Assembly (NCBI GenBank): GCA_002837195.1
Contig: KZ478059.1
Location: 1 to 64,000 of the forward strand
DNA from: Enterobacterales bacterium CwR94
GTDB taxonomy: Bacteria; Pseudomonadota; Gammaproteobacteria; Enterobacterales; Enterobacteriaceae
Length of the DNA: 64,000 bases
Reading direction: 5' to 3'
Of the stretch, positions 34,066 to 44,086 are shown piece after piece. A model generated the notes under the pieces. It saw only the letters and a list, made by a program, of their open reading frames with translations, did not search any database and had not been told where the DNA came from. Positions within the stretch are counted from its first letter, which is position 1, and the number at the start of each line of letters is the position of its first letter. The position numbers were made by a program, and so were the translations under genes.

Positions 34066-34914
34066 ATGGCGCAAACTCCTCATGAAAGCTCTGTCCACGT
34101 TTTTATGGCAGAGACTTTACCCAGTGACAGTCGTCAGGCGCGGCAACTGGCGCGTCGCCAACTGATTGTTGAAGCGGTGATGGCGGAAGGCGCGATTCGC
34201 ATCGAAGACATTACCGATCGTTATGGCATCAGCCTGATGACGGCGCATCGGGATATTGATGAGCTGGTGGAGCGCGGCTTACTGCATAAATCACGCGGTG
34301 TGGTGTCGGCGACGCCGACCAGCCTGGTGGAGTCCAGCGATATCTACCGTGCCACGCGGCAACTGGAAGAGAAACAAGCGATTGCTGAAGTGGCTGCCAG
34401 CTATCTGGAAACTGGGCAGGCCATTTTTCTGGATGATTCCACCACGGTTTTTCAAATGGCGCGTTTGCTGCCTGCGAAAGCGCCCCTGACGGTGATTACC
34501 AATTCGCTCACACTGATGAGTGAGCTGAAAAATGTCCGTGACATTACTTTAATGGGACTCGGCGGACAGTTTCATAACTGGTGTAATGCGTTTATGGGCA
34601 GCATGACACGCAATGAAATTGCGCGGCTGCGGGCGGACATGTTTTTTGTCAGTATGTCAGCCATTATCGACGATACGGTGTTTCATCAGTCTGCAGAAAC
34701 GGTGGAAACCAAACGCGCCATGTTTGAGGCGGCGTCACAACGTATCTTATTAATGGATCACACCAAATTTGAGCGCAGAGCACTGCACAGCTTTGCCCAT
34801 CTCAGTGAATTTGACGTGGTGATTGTGAATCAGGGGACACCGGTACCCTTGCTGCGGCGCATGCAGGATTTGGGTGTCAATGTGGTGGTTGCACCAATGA
34901 AACCTGCGCGTTAA
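34066..34914 (+). CDS. DeoR family regulator downstream of ery transporter
   Basis: A 282-residue DeoR-type regulator. The winged helix-turn-helix spans about residues 28-80 (AIRIEDITDRYGISLMTAHRDIDELVERGLLHKSRG), and the sensor domain has the phosphosugar pattern FLDDSTTVFQMARLL and ITNSLTLMSEL, ending with LLMDHTKFERRALHSFAHL. It starts at ATG 34066 behind TAGGGA. In Brucella a DeoR gene heads the eryH-eryI isomerase unit. Here no such isomerases follow; the arn operon does. The gene may be what is left of that unit or a regulator of the transporter. Confidence 0.86.
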   Translation: MAQTPHESSVHVFMAETLPSDSRQARQLARRQLIVEAVMAEGAIRIEDITDRYGISLMTAHRDIDELVERGLLHKSRGVVSATPTSLVESSDIYRATRQLEEKQAIAEVAASYLETGQAIFLDDSTTVFQMARLLPAKAPLTVITNSLTLMSELKNVRDITLMGLGGQFHNWCNAFMGSMTRNEIARLRADMFFVSMSAIIDDTVFHQSAETVETKRAMFEAASQRILLMDHTKFERRALHSFAHLSEFDVVIVNQGTPVPLLRRMQDLGVNVVVAPMKPAR

Positions 34915-35048
34915 TGCACGGAGCGAAGCGGTACCGTGTTATTTATTTTCGTATTATTTATTATTCATTTAATAAAATCATTGTCATTGTAATAAACCTT
35001 TCATATTTATTGTTGTCCCGTCGGATTTTTCCCTCCTGAAACCTTTTT

Positions 35049-35065
35049 CTTAACGTTAAATTAAG
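35049..35065 (+). promoter_or_regulatory. PmrA-like box upstream of arnB
   Basis: CTTAAC-GTTAA-ATTAAG, two half sites 11 bases apart, matching the direct-repeat consensus YTTAAK-N5-YTTAAK at 5 of 6 positions in each half. It lies 115 bases before the arnB start codon. Two GGTTTA half sites (35065 and 35090) recall PhoP boxes but have the wrong spacing (25 bases). PmrA control of arn is known in Salmonella; here it is a prediction. Confidence 0.5.
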
Positions 35066-35179
35066 GTTTATTACCTACCATTCAGTATCGGTTTAATTAT
35101 TTAACTAACCGACATGACACAATTCTCGCTTCGATTTATTGCATGCTCACGCAATGTCTATTGTTTTAAGGAACGCAAG

Positions 35180-36319
35180 ATGCCTGAATTTCTTCCTTTT
35201 TCCCGCCCTGCGCTCGGGGATGAAGAAATAAACGCGGTTGCCGAAGTATTTCGCAGTGGTTGGATAACCACCGGCCCACGTAATCAACAACTCGAACAAA
35301 CACTTATCGATTATACCGGCAATCAACACGCCATTGCCGTGAGTTCCGCCACCGCAGGAATGCACGTGACGTTATTAGCGCTGGGCATTGGCCCCGGCGA
35401 CGAAGTCATTACTCCCTCCATGACCTGGGTCTCCACCGCCAATATGATTTGCCTGGTGGGCGCGACGCCTGTGATGGTCGATGTCGATCGCGATACGCTA
35501 ATGGTCACCGCTGAGCAGATTGAAGCGGCGATTACACCACGCACGAAAGCCATTATTCCGGTGCATTATGCGGGTGCTCCCGCAGAGATGCAGGCGATTC
35601 GCGCCCTCGGTGAACGCTATCGCCTGCCGGTGATTGAAGACGCGGCGCACGCTATCGGCACTGAGTACTGCGGGCAGCCTGTGGGCGCACAAGGCACGGC
35701 CATTTTCTCCTTTCATGCCATCAAGAATGTGACCTGTGCTGAGGGTGGCCTTATCGTAACTGAGGATGCTGAGCTGGCAGCACGCATACGTAGCCTGAAG
35801 TTCCACGGGTTGGGCGTTGACGCTTTTGACCGTCAGACGCTGGGACGGGCACCGCAGGCGGAAGTTATCGCACCGGGGTTTAAGTACAACTTACCCGATA
35901 TTAATGCGGCAATTGCCCAAGTGCAGTTTCAACGATTGCCTGCTTTTATTCAGCGCCGTGCGGAAATTGCCCAGCAATATCGCGAAGCCTTTAGCCAGAC
36001 CGCTGTGCAACCACTGGCATTACCTGCCTGGCCACACCATCACGCATGGCATCTGTTTATTGTTCGCATCGACGAAGCGCAATGCGGTATTCATCGTGAT
36101 GCCTTTATGGACGCGCTCAAACAGCGGGGTATTGGTACCGGTCTGCATTTTCGTGCGGTGCACACGCAACGGTATTACCGCGAGCGTTTCCCTGATTTAC
36201 ACCTGGAGAATACCGAGTGGAATTCTGAACGTATTTGCTCGCTGCCCTTATTCCCATTGATGAGTGATGCGGACGTTTCGCGCGTTATTTCAGAAGTGAT
36301 ATCGATAGTTCGGAAATAA
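35180..36319 (+). CDS. arnB: UDP-4-amino-4-deoxy-L-arabinose aminotransferase ArnB
   Basis: A 379-residue PLP-dependent aminotransferase that converts UDP-4-keto-arabinose to UDP-L-Ara4N, the first committed donor for lipid A modification. It belongs to the DegT/DnrJ/EryC1 family. Landmarks are [44 protein letters not shown] and [15 protein letters not shown], where Lys is the PLP-binding residue. I chose the ATG at 35180, behind AAGGA, over the frame start at 35114. It is the first gene of the seven-gene arn operon, with arnC 4 bases after its stop. Confidence 0.95.
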   Translation: MPEFLPFSRPALGDEEINAVAEVFRSGWITTGPRNQQLEQTLIDYTGNQHAIAVSSATAGMHVTLLALGIGPGDEVITPSMTWVSTANMICLVGATPVMVDVDRDTLMVTAEQIEAAITPRTKAIIPVHYAGAPAEMQAIRALGERYRLPVIEDAAHAIGTEYCGQPVGAQGTAIFSFHAIKNVTCAEGGLIVTEDAELAARIRSLKFHGLGVDAFDRQTLGRAPQAEVIAPGFKYNLPDINAAIAQVQFQRLPAFIQRRAEIAQQYREAFSQTAVQPLALPAWPHHHAWHLFIVRIDEAQCGIHRDAFMDALKQRGIGTGLHFRAVHTQRYYRERFPDLHLENTEWNSERICSLPLFPLMSDADVSRVISEVISIVRK

Positions 36320-36323
36320 AGTC

Positions 36324-37301
36324 ATGAATGAACCCATAAATAAGGTCTCGGTTGTTATTCCGGTATATAACGAACAAGACAGTTTACCCGCTTTAATCAA
36401 CAGAACCGTCACGGCTTGCGAGTCGTTGTCGTTGGCATACGAAATATTACTGGTGGATGACGGCAGCACCGACGAGTCAGCGGATTTACTCCAACAGGCC
36501 GCGGAAGCACCCGGTAGCCACATTGTTGCTGTCATACTGAACCGTAATTATGGTCAGCATTCCGCAATTATGGCGGGCTTTAGCCACGTCAGCGGTGATT
36601 TGATTATTACACTGGACGCCGATCTCCAAAATCCGCCAGAAGAGATCCCGCGCCTGGTGGCAACGGCCCAGCAAAATTATGATGTGGTGGGCACCGTTCG
36701 CCAAAATCGCCAGGACAGCGGATTCCGCAAAATTGCCTCGCGTATTCTGAACCACTTAATCCAGCGGGCCACCGGGAAGCCGATGGGCGATTACGGCTGT
36801 ATGCTGCGTGCCTATCGCCGTCCGGTGATTGAAGCCATCCTCAACTGCCATGAGCGCAGCACCTTTATTCCCATTCTGGCGAATACCTTTGCGCGTCGCA
36901 CCATCGATATTCCCGTCCTGCACGCCGAGCGTGAGTTTGGTGATTCCAAATACAGCCTGATGCGCCTGGTGAATTTGATGTTTGACCTGGTGACCTGCCT
37001 GACAACCACGCCACTGCGCATGCTGAGTGTGTTCGGTTGCGTCACTGCAGTGTGCGGATTTGCGCTGGCATTGCTATTGGTGACATTACGCCTGTTTCTG
37101 GGGCCTGAGTGGTCTGCGGATGGCGTGTTTATGTTGTTTGCCGTGCTGTTTATGTTTATTGGGGCGCAATTTGTCGGTATGGGGCTCTTGGGTGAATACA
37201 TCGGCCGCATTTATACCGATGTTCGCGCCAGACCCCGTTATTTCATTCAACGCGTCGTTAAATCTTCAACCCCGTCGATGACACAGGGAGAAAAAGTATG
37301 A
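36324..37301 (+). CDS. arnC: Undecaprenyl-phosphate 4-deoxy-4-formamido-L-arabinose transferase ArnC
   Basis: A 325-residue family 2 glycosyltransferase that moves formylated aminoarabinose from UDP to undecaprenyl phosphate at the inner membrane face. The catalytic domain (about 1-230) has [30 protein letters not shown] and [17 protein letters not shown], where the DxD-like Asp residues bind the nucleotide. Two C-terminal membrane spans (about 235-265 and 270-300) end in [21 protein letters not shown]. Its end overlaps arnA by 4 bases. Length and order match E. coli. Confidence 0.95.
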   Translation: MNEPINKVSVVIPVYNEQDSLPALINRTVTACESLSLAYEILLVDDGSTDESADLLQQAAEAPGSHIVAVILNRNYGQHSAIMAGFSHVSGDLIITLDADLQNPPEEIPRLVATAQQNYDVVGTVRQNRQDSGFRKIASRILNHLIQRATGKPMGDYGCMLRAYRRPVIEAILNCHERSTFIPILANTFARRTIDIPVLHAEREFGDSKYSLMRLVNLMFDLVTCLTTTPLRMLSVFGCVTAVCGFALALLLVTLRLFLGPEWSADGVFMLFAVLFMFIGAQFVGMGLLGEYIGRIYTDVRARPRYFIQRVVKSSTPSMTQGEKV

Positions 37302-39280
37302 AAACAGTAGTGTTTGCCTATCATGATATGGGCTGTGTCGGCATTAATGCCCTCATCCGCGCGGGTTATCAAATTGAAGCCATTTTTACCCACGCCGATA
37401 GCGCCGGGGAAAACACCTTTTATGGCTCCGTAGCGCGTTTAGCCGCTGAGCAGGGCATCCCGGTGTATGCCCCGGATAATGTCAACCATCCGCTGTGGGT
37501 CGATCGCATTAAGGCGATGGCACCGGCAATGATCTTCTCTTTCTATTACCGCCAACTGCTGTGTGCTGACATCCTGGATACCGCGTCGCAGGGCGCATTT
37601 AATCTGCACGGTTCGCTGTTGCCTAAATACCGCGGGCGCGCGCCACTGAATTGGGCGTTGGTGAATGGCGAAACGCTGACCGGCGTGACGCTGCACCGTA
37701 TGGTACCGCGTGCCGACGCCGGGGCCATTGTGGCGCAAGCGACGGTTGAAATTCATCCTGATGATACGGCGCTGACCCTGCACCATAAACTGACCGATTG
37801 CGCGGCGGGGTTACTGGGTGAGAATTTGTCTGCGTTGCAAAACGGACGCCTGGTAGATCGCGAACAAAATGAAGCCGACGCCACGACCTTTGGGCGGCGC
37901 ACGGCGGAAGATGGCCGCATTGACTGGCAACAAAGTGCGCAGCAAAACCATAATCTGGTCCGTGCGGTCACCGATCCCTGGCCGGGCGCGTACAGCTATG
38001 TAGGCTCCACTCGCTTTATCATCTGGAAAAGCCGCGTAGTGGATATCGCACACCAGCAACGTCCGGGAACTGTGTTATCCGTTGAGCCACTGCGCATTGC
38101 CTGTGCTGACGGCGCGTTAGATATTGTGGCTGGTCAAAGCGAGAACGGGATCTGGATGCAGGGCCATCAATTGGCGCAAACGCTGGGTCTGGTTAACGGT
38201 GCGCTGCTCCACAGTCAGCCCGTCTCTGCCGTGAAGTGCCGGACACGCGTCCTGATTTTAGGGGTGAACGGTTTTATCGGTAACCACCTGACAGAGCGCT
38301 TACTGCGTGATGACAACTATGAAGTGTATGGACTGGATATCGGTTCCGATGCAATCAGCCGTTTCCTTGGACATCCTCAATTTCATTTTGTCGAAGGGGA
38401 TATCAGCATTCACTCTGAGTGGATTGAGTATCACATCAAAAAATGTGATGTGGTGCTGCCGCTGGTGGCGATTGCAACGCCTATCGAATATACGCGTAAC
38501 CCACTGCGGGTGTTTGAGCTGGATTTCGAAGAAAACCTGAAAATTATCCGCGACTGTGTGAAGTATCAAAAGCGCATTATTTTCCCGTCCACATCCGAAG
38601 TGTACGGCATGTGTACCGATGCCCATTTCAATGAAGATACCTCTAATCTGGTGGTGGGCCCGATCAATAAACAGCGCTGGATCTACTCGGTCTCAAAACA
38701 ACTGCTGGATCGGGTGATTTGGGCCTATGGCGACAAACACGGGCTGCGTTTTACGCTGTTCCGCCCCTTTAACTGGATGGGACCGCGTTTGGATAACCTC
38801 AATGCGGCACGTATTGGCAGCTCCAGAGCGATAACCCAGTTAATCCTCAATCTGGTGGAAGGTTCACCGATCAAACTGGTGGATGGCGGACAGCAAAAAC
38901 GCTGCTTTACCGATATCCGTGATGGTATCGAGGCGTTGTTCCGCATTATCGAAAACAAAGATCAAAAATGTGATGGTCAGATCATCAACATTGGTAATCC
39001 CGATAATGAAGCCAGTATTCGTGAACTGGCTGAACAACTGTTGGCGTGCTTTGAGCGTCATCCTCTGCGTCACTGTTTCCCTCCGTTTGCCGGTTTCCGT
39101 GATGTGGAAAGCAGCAGCTACTACGGCAAAGGGTATCAGGATGTGGAACACCGCAAACCCGCCATTCACAACGCGAAACGCTTGTTGGACTGGACGCCGG
39201 GCATTGAAATGGGACACACCATTGAAACCACGCTGGACTACTTCTTGCGTACCGTTGAGGGTGTGGACGGCAACGCATGA
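37298..39280 (+). CDS. arnA: Bifunctional UDP-glucuronate decarboxylase / UDP-Ara4N formyltransferase ArnA
   Basis: A 660-residue fusion, the length of E. coli ArnA. The N-terminal formyltransferase (about 1-305) has [16 protein letters not shown], the formyl-tetrahydrofolate site. The C-terminal decarboxylase (about 315-660) starts with the Rossmann motif [17 protein letters not shown] and carries the STSEVYG and [11 protein letters not shown] catalytic regions. It oxidises and decarboxylates UDP-glucuronate, and after ArnB transamination formylates the amino group. It overlaps arnC and arnD by 4 bases each. Confidence 0.95.
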   Translation: MKTVVFAYHDMGCVGINALIRAGYQIEAIFTHADSAGENTFYGSVARLAAEQGIPVYAPDNVNHPLWVDRIKAMAPAMIFSFYYRQLLCADILDTASQGAFNLHGSLLPKYRGRAPLNWALVNGETLTGVTLHRMVPRADAGAIVAQATVEIHPDDTALTLHHKLTDCAAGLLGENLSALQNGRLVDREQNEADATTFGRRTAEDGRIDWQQSAQQNHNLVRAVTDPWPGAYSYVGSTRFIIWKSRVVDIAHQQRPGTVLSVEPLRIACADGALDIVAGQSENGIWMQGHQLAQTLGLVNGALLHSQPVSAVKCRTRVLILGVNGFIGNHLTERLLRDDNYEVYGLDIGSDAISRFLGHPQFHFVEGDISIHSEWIEYHIKKCDVVLPLVAIATPIEYTRNPLRVFELDFEENLKIIRDCVKYQKRIIFPSTSEVYGMCTDAHFNEDTSNLVVGPINKQRWIYSVSKQLLDRVIWAYGDKHGLRFTLFRPFNWMGPRLDNLNAARIGSSRAITQLILNLVEGSPIKLVDGGQQKRCFTDIRDGIEALFRIIENKDQKCDGQIINIGNPDNEASIRELAEQLLACFERHPLRHCFPPFAGFRDVESSSYYGKGYQDVEHRKPAIHNAKRLLDWTPGIEMGHTIETTLDYFLRTVEGVDGNA

Positions 39281-40170
39281 AGCAGGTCGGACTGCGGATT
39301 GACGTAGACACCTGGCGCGGCACCGTTCAGGGTGTGCCGCGTTTGCTGGCGCTGCTGCGCAAGCATCAGGTGCGCGCCACCTTTTTCTTCAGTCTGGGCC
39401 CGGACAACATGGGCCGCCATCTTTGGCGGCTGCTGAAGCCGCGCTTTTTCTGGAAGATGCTGCGTTCAAACGCGCCAGCACTGTATGGCTGGGATATTTT
39501 GCTGGCCGGAACCGCCTGGCCAGGACGCAAAATAGGGCAGGGCAATGCGGCCATCATCCGTGCAGCCGCGCAGGAACATGAAATTGGTCTGCACGCCTGG
39601 GACCATCATGCCTGGCAAGCCTGGGCGGGCGTCTGGTCAGCGGAGAAATTGGCTGAACAAATAGCACTGGCAGAGCAGGCGCTGCAGGCCATTACCGGGC
39701 AACCTGTGCACTGTTCTGCGGTGGCGGGTTGGCGTGCCGATCAACGCGTTGTGCAGGCCAAGCAGTCGTTTGGTTTTCGCTACAACAGTGATTGCCGCGG
39801 CAGCGAACTGTTTCGCCCGCTGTTGGCGGATGGCAGCCTGGGCTGCGTACAAATTCCGGTGACCTTACCCACCTGGGATGAAGTGGTTGGCAGCACGGTG
39901 AGCGAAGCCCACTTCGCTGACTGGATTATTGAGCGCATGCTGGCGCAGTCACACACATCGGTCTACACCATCCACGCGGAAGTTGAAGGCATTGCTATGC
40001 ATCAGCAGTTTGATGAATTACTGACGCACGCGAAACAGCAAGGCATCCAGTTCTGCGCGCTCGAAACGCTGTTGCCAGAGGATGTTTCCGCATTGCCGGC
40101 AGGCGAGGTTGTGCGCGGAGAGATTGCGGGCCGTGAAGGATGGTTGGGGTGTCAGAAAATTGTTAGGTAA
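39277..40170 (+). CDS. arnD: 4-deoxy-4-formamido-L-arabinose-phosphoundecaprenol deformylase ArnD
   Basis: A 297-residue polysaccharide-deacetylase (NodB) family protein that removes the formyl group from the lipid-linked sugar before flipping. The family start [15 protein letters not shown] supplies the first catalytic Asp residues, and [15 protein letters not shown] supplies the metal-binding histidines. It overlaps arnA by 4 bases and is followed by arnT after 4 bases. It is close to the usual length (about 296). Confidence 0.94.
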   Translation: MKQVGLRIDVDTWRGTVQGVPRLLALLRKHQVRATFFFSLGPDNMGRHLWRLLKPRFFWKMLRSNAPALYGWDILLAGTAWPGRKIGQGNAAIIRAAAQEHEIGLHAWDHHAWQAWAGVWSAEKLAEQIALAEQALQAITGQPVHCSAVAGWRADQRVVQAKQSFGFRYNSDCRGSELFRPLLADGSLGCVQIPVTLPTWDEVVGSTVSEAHFADWIIERMLAQSHTSVYTIHAEVEGIAMHQQFDELLTHAKQQGIQFCALETLLPEDVSALPAGEVVRGEIAGREGWLGCQKIVR

Positions 40171-40174
40171 ATCA

Positions 40175-41836
40175 ATGAATACACAGCGTACAGCGCTATT
40201 AATCGCAGCTCTTTATGTTTTGTACTATCTGTTGCCACTGGAATTTCGTTTGCAATGGCAGCCTGATGAAACGCGCTATGCAGAAATCAGTCGCGAAATG
40301 CTGGCGAGCGGTAACTGGATAGTGCCGCACTTTTTTGACATCCGCTATTTTGAAAAGCCGGTAGCGGGTTATTGGATCAACAACCTCAGTCAGTTGATTT
40401 TTGGTCACAACAATTTTGCCGTGCGTTTTGGTGTGGTGTTTTCGACCACGCTGTCGGCGCTGATTGTCTATGTCCTGACGCTGCGGATGTGGTCGTCAAA
40501 ACGTACGGCGTTGCTGGCCAGTGTTATCTTCCTGACCTCACTGCTGGTGTACGGCGTTGGAACCTATGCGGTGCTGGACCCGATGATAAGCCTCTGGCTG
40601 GTGTTGGTGATGGCGCTAGGCTGGCAGGCGTTCCAGGTGCCGACGCGCACCGCGAAAATCGGACTGTGGCTACTGGTGGGGCTGGCCTGCGGTATGGGCT
40701 TTATGACCAAAGGGTTTTTGGCCCTCGCCGTGCCGGTGATTGCCGTTTTGCCCTGGGCAATCCTGCAAGGCCGCATGCGTGAATTGCTGTGCTACGGCCC
40801 ATTAGCCATCGTTGGCGCGGTCGCGATCAGCGCACCCTGGGCGATTGCTATTGCGCAACGCGAACCTGATTTTTGGCACTATTTCTTCTGGGTGGAGCAT
40901 ATTCAGCGTTTTGCCCAGGACGATGCGCAACACAAAGCGCCATTTTGGTATTACGTGCCGATTGTGATGGCGGGCAGTTTGCCCTGGCTGGGTTTATTAC
41001 CCGGTGCGCTACGCATGGGATGGCAGCAGCGCAAGCAGGAGAGCAGCGTCCTGTGGTTGTTGCTGTGGGTAGTGATGCCGATTCTGTTTTTCAGCATCGC
41101 GAAAGGGAAGCTACTGACCTATATTTTGCCCTGTTTCGCTCCGCTGGCGATGCTGCTGGCACGCTATGCTGAACAGGCAGTGACGGCGGGGGGCAAAGCC
41201 CTGCGCATCAATGGTTGGATTAACCTGATCTTTGGCAGTGTCACGGTGCTGGCCGCGCTGGTGGTGTTTGCGCCCTGGGGACTGGCATCACGCCCTGTCT
41301 GGCAGCCAACGGAAATGTTGGGTTTCATGGCGGCGGTGCTGATTTTTGCCTGGTGGGCGGCGGTGGGATTTTGGACACTGCGTGATCCGCGCAAATGCTG
41401 GTACTGGGCGGCGCTCTGCCCATTGATGCTGGCGCTGGCGGTAGGCCAGGCGATCCCGGAGCAGGTCCGTGACTCGAAACAGCCGCAGTATGTGGTTCGC
41501 AGTGAACTGCCTGCGCTGCAGGAGAGCCGCTATGTGTTAGCAAACCATCCGGGCATTGCTGCCGCGCTGGCCTGGGAGTTGCAACGCAGCGACATTTTAC
41601 TGTTTAAAGATAAAGGCGAACTGACGTGGGGGCTAAACTTTGCCGATGCTGAGGGGCGCTATATTTCTGAACAGGACTTTCCTGCCTGGCTGTTGCAACA
41701 CCGGCGCGAAGGGGCGGTTTCCCTGTTGCTTAGGTTGTCGGCAGATGAACGCGACCTGCTGGAGACGTTACCTACGCCAGATAATATTCGCCATCAGGGC
41801 CGCATGACATTGATTGAGTATCGCCCCTTACCATGA
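40175..41836 (+). CDS. arnT: Lipid A L-Ara4N transferase ArnT
   Basis: A 553-residue polytopic inner-membrane glycosyltransferase (GT83) that moves L-Ara4N from undecaprenyl phosphate to lipid A in the periplasm, giving polymyxin resistance. About 12 hydrophobic spans lie in residues 5-440. The first periplasmic loop carries WQPDETRYAEISREML, with the DE pair used in catalysis, followed by YFEKPVAGYW. The ATG at 40175 is chosen over the frame start at 40082, which lies inside arnD. It shares a 4-base overlap with arnE. Confidence 0.94.
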   Translation: MNTQRTALLIAALYVLYYLLPLEFRLQWQPDETRYAEISREMLASGNWIVPHFFDIRYFEKPVAGYWINNLSQLIFGHNNFAVRFGVVFSTTLSALIVYVLTLRMWSSKRTALLASVIFLTSLLVYGVGTYAVLDPMISLWLVLVMALGWQAFQVPTRTAKIGLWLLVGLACGMGFMTKGFLALAVPVIAVLPWAILQGRMRELLCYGPLAIVGAVAISAPWAIAIAQREPDFWHYFFWVEHIQRFAQDDAQHKAPFWYYVPIVMAGSLPWLGLLPGALRMGWQQRKQESSVLWLLLWVVMPILFFSIAKGKLLTYILPCFAPLAMLLARYAEQAVTAGGKALRINGWINLIFGSVTVLAALVVFAPWGLASRPVWQPTEMLGFMAAVLIFAWWAAVGFWTLRDPRKCWYWAALCPLMLALAVGQAIPEQVRDSKQPQYVVRSELPALQESRYVLANHPGIAAALAWELQRSDILLFKDKGELTWGLNFADAEGRYISEQDFPAWLLQHRREGAVSLLLRLSADERDLLETLPTPDNIRHQGRMTLIEYRPLP

Positions 41837-42156
41837 ATGTGTTGCTCATCATTTTGGTGTGCCTGCTGACGTGCAGCGGGCAACTGTGCCAAAAACATGC
41901 GATGCGTCCGCAGGCAACCACTAAGTGGCGCTGGTTGTTGTTGTCGCTGGCTCTGTTAGGGATGGCGATGCTGCTGTGGTTGCGTGTGTTACAGCAGGTT
42001 CCCGTTAGCGTGGCCTACCCGATGTTGAGCTTTAACGTCATCCTGGTGATGGCTGCCGCGCGGTGGTTGTGGAATGAGCGCATTTCTCTGCGGCACTGGA
42101 GCGGGGCAGCACTGCTGCTGCTGGGTGTCATCGTAATGAGCGGGTTTACGGGATGA
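41833..42156 (+). CDS. arnE: Undecaprenyl-phosphate-L-Ara4N flippase subunit ArnE
   Basis: A 107-residue EamA/SMR-like protein with four short membrane spans. With ArnF it flips the lipid-linked aminoarabinose to the periplasm. The family signature VSVAYPMLSFNVILVM is in the middle and the N-terminus (LLIILVCLLTCSGQLCQK) is typical. It overlaps arnT and arnF by 4 bases each. Confidence 0.92.
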   Translation: MNVLLIILVCLLTCSGQLCQKHAMRPQATTKWRWLLLSLALLGMAMLLWLRVLQQVPVSVAYPMLSFNVILVMAAARWLWNERISLRHWSGAALLLLGVIVMSGFTG

Positions 42157-42539
42157 AAGGTGTTTGGCTGCTTTTAAGTGTCGCGCTAACCAGTGCGGCG
42201 CAATTGTTGTTTCGTCATGGGATGGTCTCACTGCCCGATCTGGCCTCGATAGACTTTCTGACCACCCTGTGGGCCGACCCTTTGCGTGCAGCCCCGGTGT
42301 TTGCGGGGATACTCGCTTACGGTCTTTCGATGCTGTTCTGGTGTCTGGCGCTGCGGACGATTGCGTTGAGCAAGGCCTATCCGGTACTGAGCCTGAGCTA
42401 TGCCATTGTCTGGGTATTGGGCATGCTGTTGCCGGGCATCGCAGAAGTTTTTCATTGGGGAAAATTGTTAGGCGTGACGCTGATTTTAGGGGGACTGGCA
42501 CTGATTTATTGGCCGACACCTCGCGATCCCTCCACTTAA
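42153..42539 (+). CDS. arnF: Undecaprenyl-phosphate-L-Ara4N flippase subunit ArnF
   Basis: A 128-residue membrane protein, partner of ArnE, with four spans. Landmarks are SVALTSAAQLLFRHGMVSLPD near the start and SKAYPVLSLSYAIVWVLGMLLPG. It is the last gene of the arn operon; fetA follows after 117 bases with its own ribosome site. The full arnBCADTEF set is intact, so the pathway for L-Ara4N addition is complete. Confidence 0.92.
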   Translation: MKGVWLLLSVALTSAAQLLFRHGMVSLPDLASIDFLTTLWADPLRAAPVFAGILAYGLSMLFWCLALRTIALSKAYPVLSLSYAIVWVLGMLLPGIAEVFHWGKLLGVTLILGGLALIYWPTPRDPST

Positions 42540-42656
42540 CTTCCCTGTTTGAGCGTGTTACCGGACACTCACATCCCTGTTTTTTGATCGCAAAGCGGCC
42601 TGGTGCCGCTTTTCCGCGTTATGATCGGCTGCGTTTTCGTTAAAAGGATATCAACG

Positions 42657-43310
42657 ATGTCGAAATCTCCCCCTTTGTTGGATGTACAGCACGTCAGCTT
42701 TTCACAGGATGCAAAAACCTATTTGGCCCCCACGTCGTTGCAGCTTTCAGCGGGGGAAATCGTGATCCTGACCGGCCCTTCAGGCAGCGGCAAAAGCACT
42801 TTGCTAAAAGTGATCGCTGAACTCTTAACGCCGACTGGCGGGCAAATTTTACTGGAAGGCCAACCGCAGGCCAGCATGCAGCCGGAGCGCTGGCGACAAG
42901 AAGTCTCATATTGTTTTCAAACACCGCAACTGTTTGGTGAAACCGTATGGGACAATCTGGCGTTTCCCTGGTTGATCCGCCATCAAACGCCAGAGCGTGC
43001 GGTATTGGCAACCTGGATGAACCGCGTTCACCTTACCGCAGAGCAGTTAGACAGCCCAATTGATGCACTGTCGGGCGGTGAAAAACAACGCGTTGCGTTG
43101 CTGCGCAATCTGCAATTTATGCCGAAAGTCCTGTTACTGGATGAAATTACCAGTGCGCTGGATGAAGAGAACAAAACCAATATTCGCCAGCTCATCGCCG
43201 GACTGGCAGAAAAGCAGGGCGTTGCGGTGCTGTGGGTCAGTCACGATCGCACGGAAATCGATCAGGCCCAACGCGTTGTGACACTGCAGCAAGGAGCACA
43301 CCATGAGTGA
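42657..43310 (+). CDS. fetA: Iron efflux ABC transporter ATPase FetA (YbbL)
   Basis: A 217-residue ABC ATPase, close to E. coli FetA (225). Walker A GPSGSGKST is at 40-48, the signature is LSGGEKQRVAL and Walker B LLLDEITSALDEENK. With FetB it exports iron and improves resistance to oxidative stress in E. coli. The ATG at 42657 lies behind AAAAGGA; the longer frame from 42603 is unsupported. The permease gene overlaps its 3' end by 8 bases. No regulator site was recognised. Confidence 0.88.
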   Translation: MSKSPPLLDVQHVSFSQDAKTYLAPTSLQLSAGEIVILTGPSGSGKSTLLKVIAELLTPTGGQILLEGQPQASMQPERWRQEVSYCFQTPQLFGETVWDNLAFPWLIRHQTPERAVLATWMNRVHLTAEQLDSPIDALSGGEKQRVALLRNLQFMPKVLLLDEITSALDEENKTNIRQLIAGLAEKQGVAVLWVSHDRTEIDQAQRVVTLQQGAHHE

Positions 43311-44067
43311 ACACGACATTTCCACGACCTCGCTGCTGCTGGCGCTCTCGCTGGTGGTGATTGCGTTACTGGTCAGTAACAGGGAAAAGCTGGGGCTGGA
43401 GAAAGAGATTATCTGGAGCATTACGCGCGCCATTGTCCAGTTAGTGATTGTTGGCTACGTATTGAAATACCTGTTCCAAATTAATGACCGTGGATTAACT
43501 GTTTTAATGGTGGCTTTTATCTGCGTCAATGCCGCACTGAATGCGCGCAAACGCAGTCGTCACATCGACCGGGCCTTTATTATCTCGTTGACGGCCATTA
43601 CGCTGAGCACCACGCTGACACTGGCTATTCTGGTATGGAGTGGCGCGATCCGCTTTATGCCGATGCAGGTGATCCCGATTACCGGCATGATTGCGGGCAA
43701 TGCGATGGTGGCAGTCGGCCTCTGCTTTAATCAACTTAACCAGCGCTTTACTGACAATCAGCAGAAAATACAGGAAATGTTGAGCCTGGGCGCACCGGTG
43801 CGTGTGGCGTCGAAACGCCTGATGCGCGACAGCATCCGCGCCGCCATGATCCCCACTATCGACGCTGCAAAAACCGTGGGACTGGTCAGTTTACCCGGAA
43901 TGATGTCCGGTCTTATTTTTGCGGGTGTTGATCCTGTGCAGGCCATCAAGTACCAAATTATGGTGACCTTTATGCTGCTTGGCACCGCCAGTCTGTCGAC
44001 AATTATTGCCTGCTATCTGGCCTATCAACGTTTCTATACGCCGCGAGGGCAGTTGCGCACCTTTTAA
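43303..44067 (+). CDS. fetB: Iron efflux ABC transporter permease FetB (YbbM)
   Basis: A 254-residue UPF0014 family membrane protein with about seven spans. The family phrase PITGMIAGNAMVAVGLCFNQL and the conserved RDSIRAAMIPTIDAAKTVGLVSLPGMMSGLIFAG are present. It forms the membrane part of the iron exporter with FetA, whose gene overlaps it by 8 bases. The pair is backbone in Enterobacterales, though E. coli keeps it at another locus. Confidence 0.9.
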   Translation: MSEHDISTTSLLLALSLVVIALLVSNREKLGLEKEIIWSITRAIVQLVIVGYVLKYLFQINDRGLTVLMVAFICVNAALNARKRSRHIDRAFIISLTAITLSTTLTLAILVWSGAIRFMPMQVIPITGMIAGNAMVAVGLCFNQLNQRFTDNQQKIQEMLSLGAPVRVASKRLMRDSIRAAMIPTIDAAKTVGLVSLPGMMSGLIFAGVDPVQAIKYQIMVTFMLLGTASLSTIIACYLAYQRFYTPRGQLRTF

Positions 44068-44086
44068 ACATGGCTGCCGTGTTGCT

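Noticed and set aside
35065..35095. Possible PhoP box from two GGTTTA half sites
   Set aside because: The half sites are 25 bases apart, whereas PhoP direct repeats are 11 bases apart.
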